DNA of 64,000 nt, taken from assembly GCA_039033855.1 (NCBI GenBank), contig JBCCBV010000007.1, forward strand, positions 62,001 to 126,000. Direction: 5' to 3'. This stretch comes from JBCCBV01 sp039033855 (GTDB lineage Bacteria; Planctomycetota; Phycisphaerae; Phycisphaerales; Phycisphaeraceae). This document shows, in pieces, positions 32,150 through 40,917 of this stretch. The position numbers and the translations under genes are program-made. Under the pieces are notes generated by a model that saw only the letters and a program-made list of their open reading frames with translations, had not been told where the DNA came from and made no database searches. How positions within the stretch are numbered: the stretch's first letter is position 1; each line of letters begins with the position of its first letter.

Positions 32150-32965
32150 ATGGCCGTCGAAGCCCTCCAAGCCGCCGCCTCCGGGATGAACGCCCTGTCG
32201 ACCAAGATCGACGTGCTGGCCAACAACCTGGCCAACGTCAATACCACGGGCTTCAAGGCGTCGCGCGTCAACTTCGAAGACCTGCTCTACCAGCAGAAGA
32301 TCCAGCCCGGCGTCGAGAACGACGAGGGCGCCCGCAACCCCGGCCTGCTCCAGGTCGGCCTGGGCGTTCGCGCGTCCAACACCCAGTTCGACTTCGAGAT
32401 CGGCTCGCCCCAGCTGACCAACCGCGACACCGACATGTACATCCAGGGCGACGGCTTCTTCCGCGTGAACCTGGGCGACGACCGCTCGCCCGACGGCATG
32501 GCGTACACCCGGGCCGGCAACTTCTTTGTCAACCGCGACGGCGACCTGACCTTCGGCAGCACCACCGGCCCGCTGGTCGACCCGCCGATCAACGTCGGCG
32601 ATTCCAACGAACGCACCGGCATCACCGTCAGCCCCGAGGGCATCGTGTCCATCGTCGAGCCCGACGGGCAGATCCAGGCGGTCGGGCAGATCGAGCTGGC
32701 CAACTTCGTCAACCCCAACGGGCTGATGTCTATCGGCGGCAACCTGTACCTGGAGTCCGACGTGTCCGGCCCGCCCATCGACGGCGAGCCTAATACCGAG
32801 TCGTTCGGCGGCATTCTCGAGAAGCACCTCGAATCGTCCAACGTCGACCCCGTCACCGAGCTGGTGACGCTGATCCGCACGCAACGCGCGTTCGAGCTGA
32901 ACTCACAAACCATCCAGGCCGCGGACGAAACCCTGCGGACCGTCTCCAACCTCCGCCGGTTCTAA
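32150..32965 (+). CDS. flgG: flagellar distal-rod protein
   Basis: A 271-residue protein, close to the usual 260. It starts MAVEALQAAASGMNALSTKI and has NNLANVNTTGFKASRVNFED, the FlgG-type segment LYQQKIQPG, and GDGFFRVNLGD. The C-terminus SSNVDPVTELVTLIRTQRAF with NSQTIQAADETLRTVSNLRR is diagnostic. It forms the distal rod that crosses the periplasm, so FlgH and FlgI rings (encoded downstream) are expected around it. There is a 58-base gap after flgF with no obvious promoter. Confidence 0.96.
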   Translation: MAVEALQAAASGMNALSTKIDVLANNLANVNTTGFKASRVNFEDLLYQQKIQPGVENDEGARNPGLLQVGLGVRASNTQFDFEIGSPQLTNRDTDMYIQGDGFFRVNLGDDRSPDGMAYTRAGNFFVNRDGDLTFGSTTGPLVDPPINVGDSNERTGITVSPEGIVSIVEPDGQIQAVGQIELANFVNPNGLMSIGGNLYLESDVSGPPIDGEPNTESFGGILEKHLESSNVDPVTELVTLIRTQRAFELNSQTIQAADETLRTVSNLRRF

Positions 32966-32999
32966 GCCGGCCGCGTAACCCCAAACGGAGCATTGCAAG

Positions 33000-34130
33000 A
33001 TGCCTTGGCGACTGCCGGATACCGACCCCCGCTCGACCCCCGCGCCCCAGCGGCAGGCCTCGCACTGGCGGCTCTGGCTGGCCGCGGCGCTGGCGGTGTT
33101 GGTCTGGGCCGCGTCGGCCGACGCCGGGACCGTACGACTGGTGGATCGGGCCGCTTCGCCCGGGCCCGACATCACGCTCGGCCAGGTGGCGCAGCTCGAC
33201 GGCGCCGACGCCCGGGCCCTCGGTCACGTGGTGGTCGGACAGTTCGAGACCGACGAGCTGCTCACGCAGGTCGATCACGCCGCGATCCGCCGGGCCTTGA
33301 CCGAGGTCGGCGCCAACTGGGCCGTGCTGAGCCTGGTGGGCCGGCCCGACTGCGTGGTCGAACGCCGTTTGCCCCGCGCCGCGCCGGCGCCCCGGCCGTT
33401 GCGCTCTACCGAAACGGTGTCTGCGGTCAACGTGATCGACGCCGTGCAACTCGGCGGGGTTGTTCGTGTAGCCGACCGCATCCGCGACGACATCGCCCGC
33501 CAGGTCGGGGTGTCGCCCGAAACGCTGATCCTCCGTTATGCCAACGACGCCGACCGCCTGGCCGCCGAGCGACCGTTGATCGACGGCCGCAGCCGGGTGT
33601 ACGTCACGCAGGCCGGCGCCTCGCGCTTCCTGGCCCGGGTCGAGCCGTTCGGCGCCGCGTCCGACGCCGACCAGCCCACGCTCGACGTTCAGGCGTACCG
33701 CTTGCGCAGCGTGCCCATGGTGACCGGCAAGGTGGCCCGGGGTCAGGTCATCCGCTCGGCGGACGTAGCGATGCGCAGCGTCGAAGCGCCGCTGGGGATC
33801 GACCCGGCCGAAAGCCTTTCCGCCGTGGTCGGGCAGGTGGCCGGCCGGCCGCTGCGCGAAGGTCAGATCGTCGAACTCGGCGACGTGCGTTCGCCGGCCG
33901 TGGTCAAGCGGCGCGACGCGGTGCTGGTCGAAGCCCGCGTCGGCGGCCTGCTGGTGCAAAGCGTGGGCGTGGCGATGTCCGACGGCGCCGTGGGCGAGAT
34001 GATCGAAGTCCGCCGGACCGATTCGCGCGACACGTTCTATGCCGAGGTCGTTGGCCCCCGCCGGGCCAAAGTGTGGGTCGGCGCCCAGCCCCAGGCCGTC
34101 GTGGCCACCGCCGACGGGGGTGCGTCGTGA
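33000..34130 (+). CDS. flgA: flagellar P-ring assembly chaperone FlgA
   Basis: A 376-residue periplasmic protein with an N-terminal hydrophobic signal segment (RLWLAAALAVLVWAASADAG, ~residues 24-43). The C-terminal SAF/ChapFlgA region holds RSVPMVTGKVARGQVIRSADVAM, VVGQVAGRPLREGQIVEL, VKRRDAVLVEARVGGLLV and a terminal VVGPRRAKVWV. It helps FlgI polymerise into the P ring, and flgI lies two genes downstream. It is longer than the ~220-residue E. coli protein. GGAG lies 7 bases before the ATG. Its stop overlaps the flgH start (GTGA). Confidence 0.9.
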   Translation: MPWRLPDTDPRSTPAPQRQASHWRLWLAAALAVLVWAASADAGTVRLVDRAASPGPDITLGQVAQLDGADARALGHVVVGQFETDELLTQVDHAAIRRALTEVGANWAVLSLVGRPDCVVERRLPRAAPAPRPLRSTETVSAVNVIDAVQLGGVVRVADRIRDDIARQVGVSPETLILRYANDADRLAAERPLIDGRSRVYVTQAGASRFLARVEPFGAASDADQPTLDVQAYRLRSVPMVTGKVARGQVIRSADVAMRSVEAPLGIDPAESLSAVVGQVAGRPLREGQIVELGDVRSPAVVKRRDAVLVEARVGGLLVQSVGVAMSDGAVGEMIEVRRTDSRDTFYAEVVGPRRAKVWVGAQPQAVVATADGGAS

Positions 34131-34894
34131 AGCCGAGCCGCCGCTTGCAAACTCTGATTCGCGTGGCTCCCGCATTGGCCGCCCTGGCGTGCGCCGGCTT
34201 GGCCGGTGCGCAGAGCTCTTCGCTTTACCTCGACAACGGGTCGCAGAGCTTCGCCGAGCGTTACGGCTTGATGGAAGCCGACCCCACTACCCGGCGATCG
34301 CCCGGCCCGACGCTCAACCCCGCCATCGCCCGCATGAACCTGGCGGCCGTGCAACGGGCCGAGCCGCGCTCCTTCGCACTGCACGACCTGGTCACCATTT
34401 TGGTGCGCGAGGACTTCGAAGCATCCGCCGACGCCACGCTCGAAACCGAGAAAGAGGCGGAAATCCAGGGCGAGATCGCCGCGTTCCCACGGTTGACGCT
34501 GTCGGACTTGCTCGAAGCACAGCTGCGCAACAACACCTCGTTGCAGACCGGGCCTATCGAACTCGACGCAAGCATGGAACGCGAGTACGAGGGCGAAGGC
34601 GCCTCCGAACGCCGCGACACCATGACCGGCCGGGTGACCGCCCGGGTGATCGACGTCAAGCCCAACGGGCTGTTGGTGCTCGAAGCGCGCAAGACCATCC
34701 GCAGCGACGAAGAGCAGGTGACCATCCTGGCCACCGGCACCTGCCGGCCCGAGGACGTGTCCAGGGTCGACAACACCGTGCTGTCCACGCACATCGAGAA
34801 CCTTCAGATCAGTCAGACCACGTCGGGCGCGCTCCGCAACGCCACCAAAAAGGGCTTGCTGACCCGTGCCATGGAGCTGTTGTTCCCCTTCTAA
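34127..34894 (+). CDS. flgH: flagellar L-ring protein
   Basis: A 255-residue outer-membrane ring protein starting at GTG and overlapping flgA by 4 bases. A signal segment ends around ALACAGLAGAQ; the lipobox is imperfect, so lipidation is uncertain. Family blocks are FALHDLVTILVRE, the GEGASERRDTMTGRVTARV region, VLEARKTIRSDEEQVTILATG and RPEDVSRVDNTVLSTHIEN. The presence of L- and P-ring genes shows that the flagellum crosses an outer membrane. Confidence 0.95.
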   Translation: MKPSRRLQTLIRVAPALAALACAGLAGAQSSSLYLDNGSQSFAERYGLMEADPTTRRSPGPTLNPAIARMNLAAVQRAEPRSFALHDLVTILVREDFEASADATLETEKEAEIQGEIAAFPRLTLSDLLEAQLRNNTSLQTGPIELDASMEREYEGEGASERRDTMTGRVTARVIDVKPNGLLVLEARKTIRSDEEQVTILATGTCRPEDVSRVDNTVLSTHIENLQISQTTSGALRNATKKGLLTRAMELLFPF

Positions 34895-34903
34895 CCGTTC
34901 GAC

Positions 34904-34920
34904 GGGCGACGGAGTCGCCC
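34904..34920 (+). promoter_or_regulatory. hairpin presenting GGA in the flgI leader (candidate CsrA site)
   Basis: GGGCGAC-GGA-GTCGCCC, a perfect 7-base-pair stem with GGA as the loop, in the 40-base gap between flgH and flgI. It ends 14 bases before the flgI ATG, just before the purine-rich GAAAGG. The GGA-in-loop layout is what CsrA binds; csrA is in the same cluster. Confidence 0.45.
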
Positions 34921-34934
34921 CGAAAGGCCCCCGC

Positions 34935-36065
34935 ATGACGGCATGGACGCCGCAACCTCGAAACGTTCTCGCGACTTGCTCTCGGTCTGTGCGTGCGCGT
35001 TGGGCGCGCTACGCGGCCGCAGCGCTTGTGCTGGCCGCGCTGGCGACGCCTGCGTCGGGCACCCGGCTCGAGAACCTGGTCCGCATCAAGGGTGAAGAGG
35101 GCGGCAAGCTCCACGGCATGGGGCTGATCGTCGGTCTGCCCGGCACGGGCGACGACGAGAGCTTCGCGTCCACCCACCGCGCGCTCGCGGGTTTGGTGAA
35201 TCACTTCCTGGACGAAACCGCCGTGCCCGCCGACCTGGTGGGCAGCGGGTCGATCGCCGCGGTGTCGGTCACCGTGACGATTCCCCCGGCCGGCGTGCGC
35301 GAGGGCGACCGTCTGGACATCGAGGTGTCGGCCCTGGGTAACGCCACCAGCCTCCGGGGCGGGCAGCTGCTGGTGACGCCGCTCATCAGCCCGCCCGGCA
35401 TCGATGGCGCGTCGGGTACGCCGATGGCCATGGCCTCGGGCGCCGTGCGCCTGGTGGACGAAGAAATCGAGACCCGCGGCCGGATCGAGCAGGGCGCGCA
35501 AATGATCGTCGACCGGCTTTCGAGCAGCGTCGATCGGGCCGGACGCGTGCAACTGGTGGTGCACGACCGGTGGGCGTCGCACGCCACGGCCCACAACCTG
35601 GCGGACCTGATCAACGGCACGCTGGCGCCGGACGGCCCGCGGATCGCCCGTGCCGTGGATTCCAAGAACCTGATCGTCACGCTGCCGTCGCGTCAACAGT
35701 CCGACCCCTCACCGTTCCTGGCCCAGATGCTCAGCACGCACGTGCACCCGTCGCTCATCAGCCGGGGCGCCCGGGTGATCCTGAACGAACGCGAGCAATC
35801 GATCGTCATCGTCGGCGACGTGCAGCTGCGGCCGGTGATGGTGTCGTTCGCGGGGCTCACCATTGCCGCGGGCGAAGCGGCCGCGCCGCCGCCGGGCGCC
35901 GAGGGCTTTGTGGCGCTCGACCCCGAAGACCAGGGCGGCGCCGACATGGACCAGCTGCTCGAAGCGATGAACCGCTTGCAGGTGCCGGCGGGCGACCGCC
36001 TGCGGGTCGTGCGCGAACTCGCCCGGGCCGGCGCCATCGCGGCCGAAGTGGTGGAGGTGGATTGA
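34935..36065 (+). CDS. flgI: flagellar P-ring protein
   Basis: A 376-residue periplasmic ring protein. A signal peptide ends near ATPASGTRLENLV. Family blocks are RIKGEEGGKLHGMGLIVGLPGTGD, VSVTVTIPPAGVREGDRLDIEVS, GGQLLVTPLI and VILNEREQSIVIVGDVQLRPV. The FlgI C-terminal end is present, with RELARAGAIAAEV. The start ATG at 34935 gives a proper signal peptide; the longer frame begins inside flgH. Its stop overlaps the next start as TGATG. Confidence 0.96.
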   Translation: MTAWTPQPRNVLATCSRSVRARWARYAAAALVLAALATPASGTRLENLVRIKGEEGGKLHGMGLIVGLPGTGDDESFASTHRALAGLVNHFLDETAVPADLVGSGSIAAVSVTVTIPPAGVREGDRLDIEVSALGNATSLRGGQLLVTPLISPPGIDGASGTPMAMASGAVRLVDEEIETRGRIEQGAQMIVDRLSSSVDRAGRVQLVVHDRWASHATAHNLADLINGTLAPDGPRIARAVDSKNLIVTLPSRQQSDPSPFLAQMLSTHVHPSLISRGARVILNEREQSIVIVGDVQLRPVMVSFAGLTIAAGEAAAPPPGAEGFVALDPEDQGGADMDQLLEAMNRLQVPAGDRLRVVRELARAGAIAAEVVEVD

Positions 36066-36592
36066 TGATCGGCGCCCCTTCGCTCGACAACACGACGCCG
36101 GGCTTCGCCGGGCTTTCTGCCGTCGCGCAGACGCCGGCGGCGCCCGACCCGTCGTTCCAGCACCTGCTCGACCGCCGGGCCGAGGGGGCTGCAATTCCTC
36201 AGGCCGGGCCGGGCTCCGACACGGGCGAGAGCGGCAAAGACCCGCTGCGCGAAGCCGCCCAGCAGCTGGTCGCCATCGCCTTGGTTAAGCCCATGTTCGA
36301 GCACATGCGCAACGACACGTTCCGCACCGACCGCTTCCACGGCGGGGCGGGCGAAAAGGCCTTCGCCCCGATGCTCCACAACGAGCTGGCCGACCGCGTG
36401 ACCTCCGCGCCCGGCTGGCCGCTGGTCGATTCGGTGGTGCGTGCGCTGCGGCCCGATGCGCCCGTCGCCCCCGGAACCTCCGGAATCCCCAGAACCCCCG
36501 GCTCCAACGCTTCGGCCACTTCGATCGACGCACGCTTGAACGCCAACCCTGCCGGCCCCGTGTCCGGCAAGAGGATCGACACCCGTGGATAA
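36065..36592 (+). CDS. FlgJ-like rod-binding protein without a muramidase domain
   Basis: A 175-residue protein. The central segment LREAAQQLVAIALVKPMFEHMRND, then GGAGEKAFAPMLHNELADRV, matches the rod-binding domain of FlgJ (canonical KVAKEFEAxFxxxMLK...M..EmL...A). The muramidase domain found in enterobacterial FlgJ is absent; such short forms are common outside the gammaproteobacteria. The N- and C-terminal tails are Ala/Pro-rich. It is coupled to flgI (TGATG) and overlaps flgN by 8 bases. Confidence 0.8.
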   Translation: MIGAPSLDNTTPGFAGLSAVAQTPAAPDPSFQHLLDRRAEGAAIPQAGPGSDTGESGKDPLREAAQQLVAIALVKPMFEHMRNDTFRTDRFHGGAGEKAFAPMLHNELADRVTSAPGWPLVDSVVRALRPDAPVAPGTSGIPRTPGSNASATSIDARLNANPAGPVSGKRIDTRG

Positions 36593-37103
36593 AGCCCTGC
36601 ACACCCAGATCGTCGAACTCGAGTCGCTGCTGCGCACCATGACCGGCCAGCAGGAGAAGCTCTTGGGTTTCCAGGAACAGAAGCGCGAGGCCCTGCGCCG
36701 CGGCGACGCGCTCGGCCTGGGCTCGATCTGTGAGACCGAGAACCGGGTCGTGCAGCAGGTGGCGGCGTCGGAAAGCCGTCGGCAGGAGCTGGCGGCCGCG
36801 ATCACGCTGCGGATCGACCCGAACGCCGATGCGCCCTGGGACGTCGGCCGGATCGCCGAGCGGTTACCCGAGCCCTGTCGGGGCAGGCTGCTGACCCTGC
36901 GGGCCGAGTTGCGCACCAAGTTGGAAGAGGTGGCTCAACACACCGGCGTGGCCCGCCGGGCTTGCGCGTCGCTGCTCAACCACATGACCGGGCTCTTGAA
37001 CACGCTGGCCGGGGCCGCGTCGGGTTCGGGGACGTACAGCCGCAACGGCGCCGCGGCGCCGAGCCCCCACGCCGCCATCCGCAGCCTGAGCCTGACCGCC
37101 TAA
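36585..37103 (+). CDS. flgN: FlgN-like export chaperone for FlgK and FlgL
   Basis: A 172-residue, largely helical protein starting at GTG. Residues 1-130 are predicted coiled-coil helices (LHTQIVELESLLRTMTGQQE, LLGFQEQKREALRRGD) matching the FlgN pattern, with a C-terminal low-complexity tail. FlgN keeps the hook-junction proteins soluble for export, and flgK and flgL follow directly. It overlaps the flgJ-like gene by 8 bases. Confidence 0.82.
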   Translation: MDKALHTQIVELESLLRTMTGQQEKLLGFQEQKREALRRGDALGLGSICETENRVVQQVAASESRRQELAAAITLRIDPNADAPWDVGRIAERLPEPCRGRLLTLRAELRTKLEEVAQHTGVARRACASLLNHMTGLLNTLAGAASGSGTYSRNGAAAPSPHAAIRSLSLTA

Positions 37104-37113
37104 AGACACCGCC

Positions 37114-38826
37114 ATGGGTTTAAGCAGCTCACTTCAGATCGGACGTTCGGGCTTGTTGTCGGCCCAGGCTGCGTTGCAGGTGGCCGGCAACAACCTGGCC
37201 AACGTCAACACCCGCGGCTACCACCGCCAGACGGTGGCGCTCTCGCCGACGCCTTACCGCGAACTGGGCCAGGGCCAGTTCATCGGCACCGGCGTGCAGA
37301 TCGACGAGATCGCTCGGCAGATCGATTCGGCGCTCGAGGCCCGCTTGCGCGGCGCGGTGTCCGACTCGGGCCGGTCCAACACCCGCACCGAGCTGCTGAC
37401 CCAGCTCGAAGCCATCGATAACGAGCTGACCGACGTCGACCTGTCCACCCGCCTCGCGGCGTTCTTTACCGCGTGGGACGACGCCGCCTCCAGCCCGCAG
37501 GACCTGGCCGCCCGCACGCTGGTGGTGGAAGAGTCCAAGAGCCTGTCCACCTTCATCCAGGGCCTGCGCACCGACTACGGCCAGCTCCAGCTCCAGACCG
37601 ACCGCCAGCTGGCGGCGAGCGCCGAAACCGTCGACGACCTGCTGTCCCGCATCGAAGGGCTCAACACCTCGATCGTCCTGGCCGAGGGCGGCATCGGCAC
37701 CCCGCGCAACGGCGCCGGCGGCCTGCGCGACCAGCGCGACGTGCTCATCTCCGAGCTCTCGACCTACCTCGACGTGTCCACCGTCGAGCAGACCAACGGC
37801 GAGATCGATTTATTCGTCGGCTCTACCGCGCTCATGCTCGGTGGCGAGTCGCGCGGCGTGGTTGTGCTCACCGAAACCGTCGACGGCAAGCGGACCAGCT
37901 CGGTTCGCCTGCGCGAAGACAACAGCCCGCTGTCGATCCGCACCGGCAGCCTGGGCGCCCTGGTCGAGTTCCGTGAGAACGACCTGCAGACCGCCATCGA
38001 CCAGCTCGACGCGCTGTCGGGCAACCTGATCTTCGAGGTCAACCGTTTGCACAGCGTGGCCCAGGGCCTCGAGCCTCCGGGCTCGTTCGAGGGCGTTTAC
38101 CGGGTCGACGACACCGCCGCGGCGCTCAATTCCGAAGACGCCGGGCTCTTCTTTTCGCCCGAAAACGGCTCGTTCGAGGTGCGGCTGATCCAGCAGTCCA
38201 CCGGCCAAGTGCAGACCACGGTGATCGACGTGGACCTCGACGGCATCGACCCGACCAACGACACCAGCCTCGACGACCTGATCGCGCAGCTCGGCGCCGT
38301 GGCCAACCTGACCGCCACCGCGACGCCCGACGGGCGGTTGTCGGTGCAGGCCGACGCCGGCTACGCCATCGGGTTTGGGTCGGACACGTCCGGCGTGCTG
38401 GCCGCGCTCGGCGTGAACGCGTACTTCACCGGCGACGACGCCAGCGACATCGGCGTGGCCGACCGCCTGTTCGACCCGCGCCTGGTCGGTCTGTCGTCCA
38501 ACGGCAACCCGGGCGACAACCGCGCGGCGCTCGCGATCGGCGCCCTGCGTGATCAGAACCTCGACGCCTTGCAAGGCCTGAGCCTGACCGCCTATTGGAA
38601 CCGCCACGTCGAAGACTTCGGCATCCGGCTGGCGCAATCGCAAGAGCAGAGCCAAGCCGACGCCGTGGTCCAAGCGAACCTCAGCGAACAGCAGCAAGCG
38701 ATTTCCGGCGTCAACGCGGACGAAGAAACCATCGCCCTGATCCAGCACCAGCGGGCGTTCCAGGCCTCGGCCCGGTTCATCTCGGTGGTGGACGAACTGA
38801 TCCAAACCCTTTTGTCCCTTGTGTAA
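37114..38826 (+). CDS. flgK: flagellar hook-associated protein 1
   Basis: A 570-residue protein, close to the usual ~550. The N-terminus has SLQIGRSGLLSAQAALQVAG and NNLANVNTRGYHRQTVALSP. The FlgK-specific segment DVDLSTRLAAFFTAWDDAAS follows, and the C-terminus has NLSEQQQAISGVNADEETIA then LIQHQRAFQASARFISVVDE. It forms the first hook-filament junction layer. It is separated from flgN by 10 bases and from flgL by 3 bases. A hydrophilic beta-rich middle region corresponds to the exposed domain. Confidence 0.96.
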   Translation: MGLSSSLQIGRSGLLSAQAALQVAGNNLANVNTRGYHRQTVALSPTPYRELGQGQFIGTGVQIDEIARQIDSALEARLRGAVSDSGRSNTRTELLTQLEAIDNELTDVDLSTRLAAFFTAWDDAASSPQDLAARTLVVEESKSLSTFIQGLRTDYGQLQLQTDRQLAASAETVDDLLSRIEGLNTSIVLAEGGIGTPRNGAGGLRDQRDVLISELSTYLDVSTVEQTNGEIDLFVGSTALMLGGESRGVVVLTETVDGKRTSSVRLREDNSPLSIRTGSLGALVEFRENDLQTAIDQLDALSGNLIFEVNRLHSVAQGLEPPGSFEGVYRVDDTAAALNSEDAGLFFSPENGSFEVRLIQQSTGQVQTTVIDVDLDGIDPTNDTSLDDLIAQLGAVANLTATATPDGRLSVQADAGYAIGFGSDTSGVLAALGVNAYFTGDDASDIGVADRLFDPRLVGLSSNGNPGDNRAALAIGALRDQNLDALQGLSLTAYWNRHVEDFGIRLAQSQEQSQADAVVQANLSEQQQAISGVNADEETIALIQHQRAFQASARFISVVDELIQTLLSLV

Positions 38827-38829
38827 GCC

Positions 38830-40779
38830 ATGAGCTCGTTCCCCGTCTCCAGCCGTACCTCGACCCTGTCCGCGTCGGACCTGACGCTGTCGCAGTTGCA
38901 GCGCACGCAGCGCGAGATGCTCGAGAACCAGCGTCAGACCAGCTCCGGGCTGGCCATCGCCCGGCCGTCCGACGGCGCCGACCGCGTCGGCGCGGTGCTC
39001 CAGCTTCGGCAGAACATCTCCCGCGCCGAGCAGCAGGAGCGGGCGCTGCAGAACGGCCTGGGCGCGCTCGACACCGCCGACACCGCGCTAGGCGAGACGG
39101 CCCAGATCTTGCGCGAAGCCACCGCCGTGGCGTCGAGTCAGATCGGCGTGGGCAGCGATGCGGAAACCCGAGCCGCTCAATCGCTGGTCATCGACGCCTC
39201 GCTCGAAGGCATGCTCGTGCTGGCCAACCGCCAGTTCGCCGACTTGTCGGTCTTTGGCGGCGACAACGGCGCGGCGCCGGGCGAGAAGGTTTTCGAATCA
39301 TTCCTCGGCGGCGTGCGCTATCTGGGCGGGACCGACGACCTGTTCGCACCCGTCGGCGCGCTGGACCCCGAAGAAATCACCGGCAACGGCGTCGATGCGT
39401 TCGGCGCGTTTTCCACCCGCGTGGAAGGCGTGATCGACCTCGACCCCGCAGCCACCGCCGGCACCCGGCTGAGCGAAGTCGTCGGCGCGCAAGGACGGGG
39501 CATCCGGCTGGGTTCGATTCAGGTCGATGTCGATGGCACGACCGCCGTGGTCGATCTCAACGGCGCCGACACGCTGGGCGACGTGGCCGACCGCATCAAC
39601 AACGCCATCGCCGGGATCGACGCGGCCGCGGGGTCGTTGGCGGTGTCGGCCGACGGCTTCACGCTGAACGCCGCCGCGGGCCGCACCGTGTCGGTGACCG
39701 AAGTGGGCACCGGGCAGGCCGCGGGCGACCTGGGCGTGCTGCTTTCGGCGACCAGTGGCGCGGCCGTAGGACCGGACGTCGGGGTGAAGCTCACCGGCAC
39801 CACGGCATTGGCCGATTTGGGCGCGGGCGTTGACCTGACCTCCGGGTTGGTATTGACGCAGGGCGCGGTGACGGCCACGGCCGACTTCTCCGCCGCCACC
39901 ACCATCGAAGACCTGGTCAACACCGTCGCCGGCCTGGACCTGGGCGTACGGCTCGAAATCAACGCCAACCGCGACGGCCTGAACCTGGTCAACGAGGTGT
40001 CGGGCCTGTCGCTCTCGATCGGGGAGAACGGCGGGACCACCGCCACCGACCTGGGCCTGCGCAGCCTCGACCGCAGTACCGAGCTGACCAACTACCGCGA
40101 CGGGCTTGGCGTGTCGACGACCGACGCCGGCGTGGACGACCTGGAAATCGCGCTGCACGACGGCACGACGTTTACGGTCGACCTGTTCGGCTCCGCGACG
40201 GTGGGCGAGGTCGAAGCCGCGATCGAGGCCGCCGCCGCCGCCGCGGGCGTGGCCGTGCCGGGTGCATTCGACGTGGGCTTCGCCGCCACGGGCAACGGGC
40301 TGACGCTAACGGACAACACGGCCGGGGCCGGATCGTTCGCGGTGCGCAACGCCGGGCGGAGCACGGCTGGCGACGAACTGGGGCTGACGCAGGACGTCGG
40401 CGCCGGCGCCACGATCGACTCGGGCGACCAGGCCCTGGTGCGCAACGACAACGCGTTCACCCATTTGATCGATTTGCGCGACGCGCTGCGGACAAACGAC
40501 GAGTCTGGCATCACGTTTGCTGGAGAGAACCTTGTACAGGACACGGATCGACTGGTGGAGTCGCGAGCCCGCATCGCCATCCAGTCGCAGAGGCTTGAAG
40601 ACCAACAAACCCGGCTGGCAGATCGGGTGATTACGGAACAAACGATGCTCAGCAACCTGCAAGACGCCGACCTGACCGAAGTGTTGACCGAGTTCTCTCG
40701 GTTGCAGCTTCAGTTGCAGGCGTCGCTGCAGGCCGGTGCGCAGAACTTGCAGTTGAACCTGTTGAACTTCCTGCGCTAG
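38830..40779 (+). CDS. flgL: hook-filament junction protein FlgL with an enlarged central domain
   Basis: A 649-residue protein, about twice the usual ~300. The N-terminal ~140 residues are a flagellin/FlgL domain (LSQLQRTQREMLENQRQTSS, then a helix ending in REATAVASSQIG). The C-terminal ~90 residues are the matching helix ending LQLQASLQAGAQNLQLNLLN. The intervening ~400 residues are Gly/Asp/Thr-rich. They contain at least two flagellin hook-IN-like units, such as GTTAVVDLNGADTLGDVADR with VSADGFTLNAAAGRTVSVTE and the later GTTFTVDLFGSATVGEVEAA. These probably decorate the filament base. It lies 3 bases after flgK. Confidence 0.88.
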   Translation: MSSFPVSSRTSTLSASDLTLSQLQRTQREMLENQRQTSSGLAIARPSDGADRVGAVLQLRQNISRAEQQERALQNGLGALDTADTALGETAQILREATAVASSQIGVGSDAETRAAQSLVIDASLEGMLVLANRQFADLSVFGGDNGAAPGEKVFESFLGGVRYLGGTDDLFAPVGALDPEEITGNGVDAFGAFSTRVEGVIDLDPAATAGTRLSEVVGAQGRGIRLGSIQVDVDGTTAVVDLNGADTLGDVADRINNAIAGIDAAAGSLAVSADGFTLNAAAGRTVSVTEVGTGQAAGDLGVLLSATSGAAVGPDVGVKLTGTTALADLGAGVDLTSGLVLTQGAVTATADFSAATTIEDLVNTVAGLDLGVRLEINANRDGLNLVNEVSGLSLSIGENGGTTATDLGLRSLDRSTELTNYRDGLGVSTTDAGVDDLEIALHDGTTFTVDLFGSATVGEVEAAIEAAAAAAGVAVPGAFDVGFAATGNGLTLTDNTAGAGSFAVRNAGRSTAGDELGLTQDVGAGATIDSGDQALVRNDNAFTHLIDLRDALRTNDESGITFAGENLVQDTDRLVESRARIAIQSQRLEDQQTRLADRVITEQTMLSNLQDADLTEVLTEFSRLQLQLQASLQAGAQNLQLNLLNFLR

Positions 40780-40800
40780 AGGCGCAGCGATTGCGCGGTG

Positions 40801-40825
40801 CGTCGGGCCGATCGGCCGCCCGACG
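40801..40825. other. strong hairpin after flgL
   Basis: CGTCGGG (40801-40807) pairs with CCCGACG (40819-40825) around a self-complementary CCGATCGG core. It lies 22 bases after the flgL stop. No T-run follows, so it may stabilise the 3' end of the flagellar mRNA or act as a weak terminator. Confidence 0.5.
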
Positions 40826-40859
40826 GATCGCTCGGAGCAAGCGGTGGCACGATGCCGCC

Positions 40860-40896
40860 GGCCCGGTTGGAGCCGGGCCCGAACCCCCCAGGATGT
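40860..40896 (+). promoter_or_regulatory. candidate CsrA-binding leader of fliW
   Basis: GGCCCGG-TTGGAG-CCGGGCC (40860-40879) is a perfect 7-base-pair hairpin with GGA in a six-base loop. It is followed at 40889-40896 by CAGGATGT, which equals the 3' two-thirds of the published CsrA selection consensus RUACARGGAUGU. The fliW ATG is at 40918, with AAAGGA 10-15 bases upstream, itself another GGA. Confidence 0.5.
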
Positions 40897-40917
40897 TGGC
40901 CGAAAGGACGCGTTGCC

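Noticed and set aside
40845..40860. second sigma-54 promoter before fliW (TGGCACG followed by GC)
   Set aside because: The -24 half is perfect, but the -12 GC is one base too close and TTGC is absent. Strict spacing is normally required.
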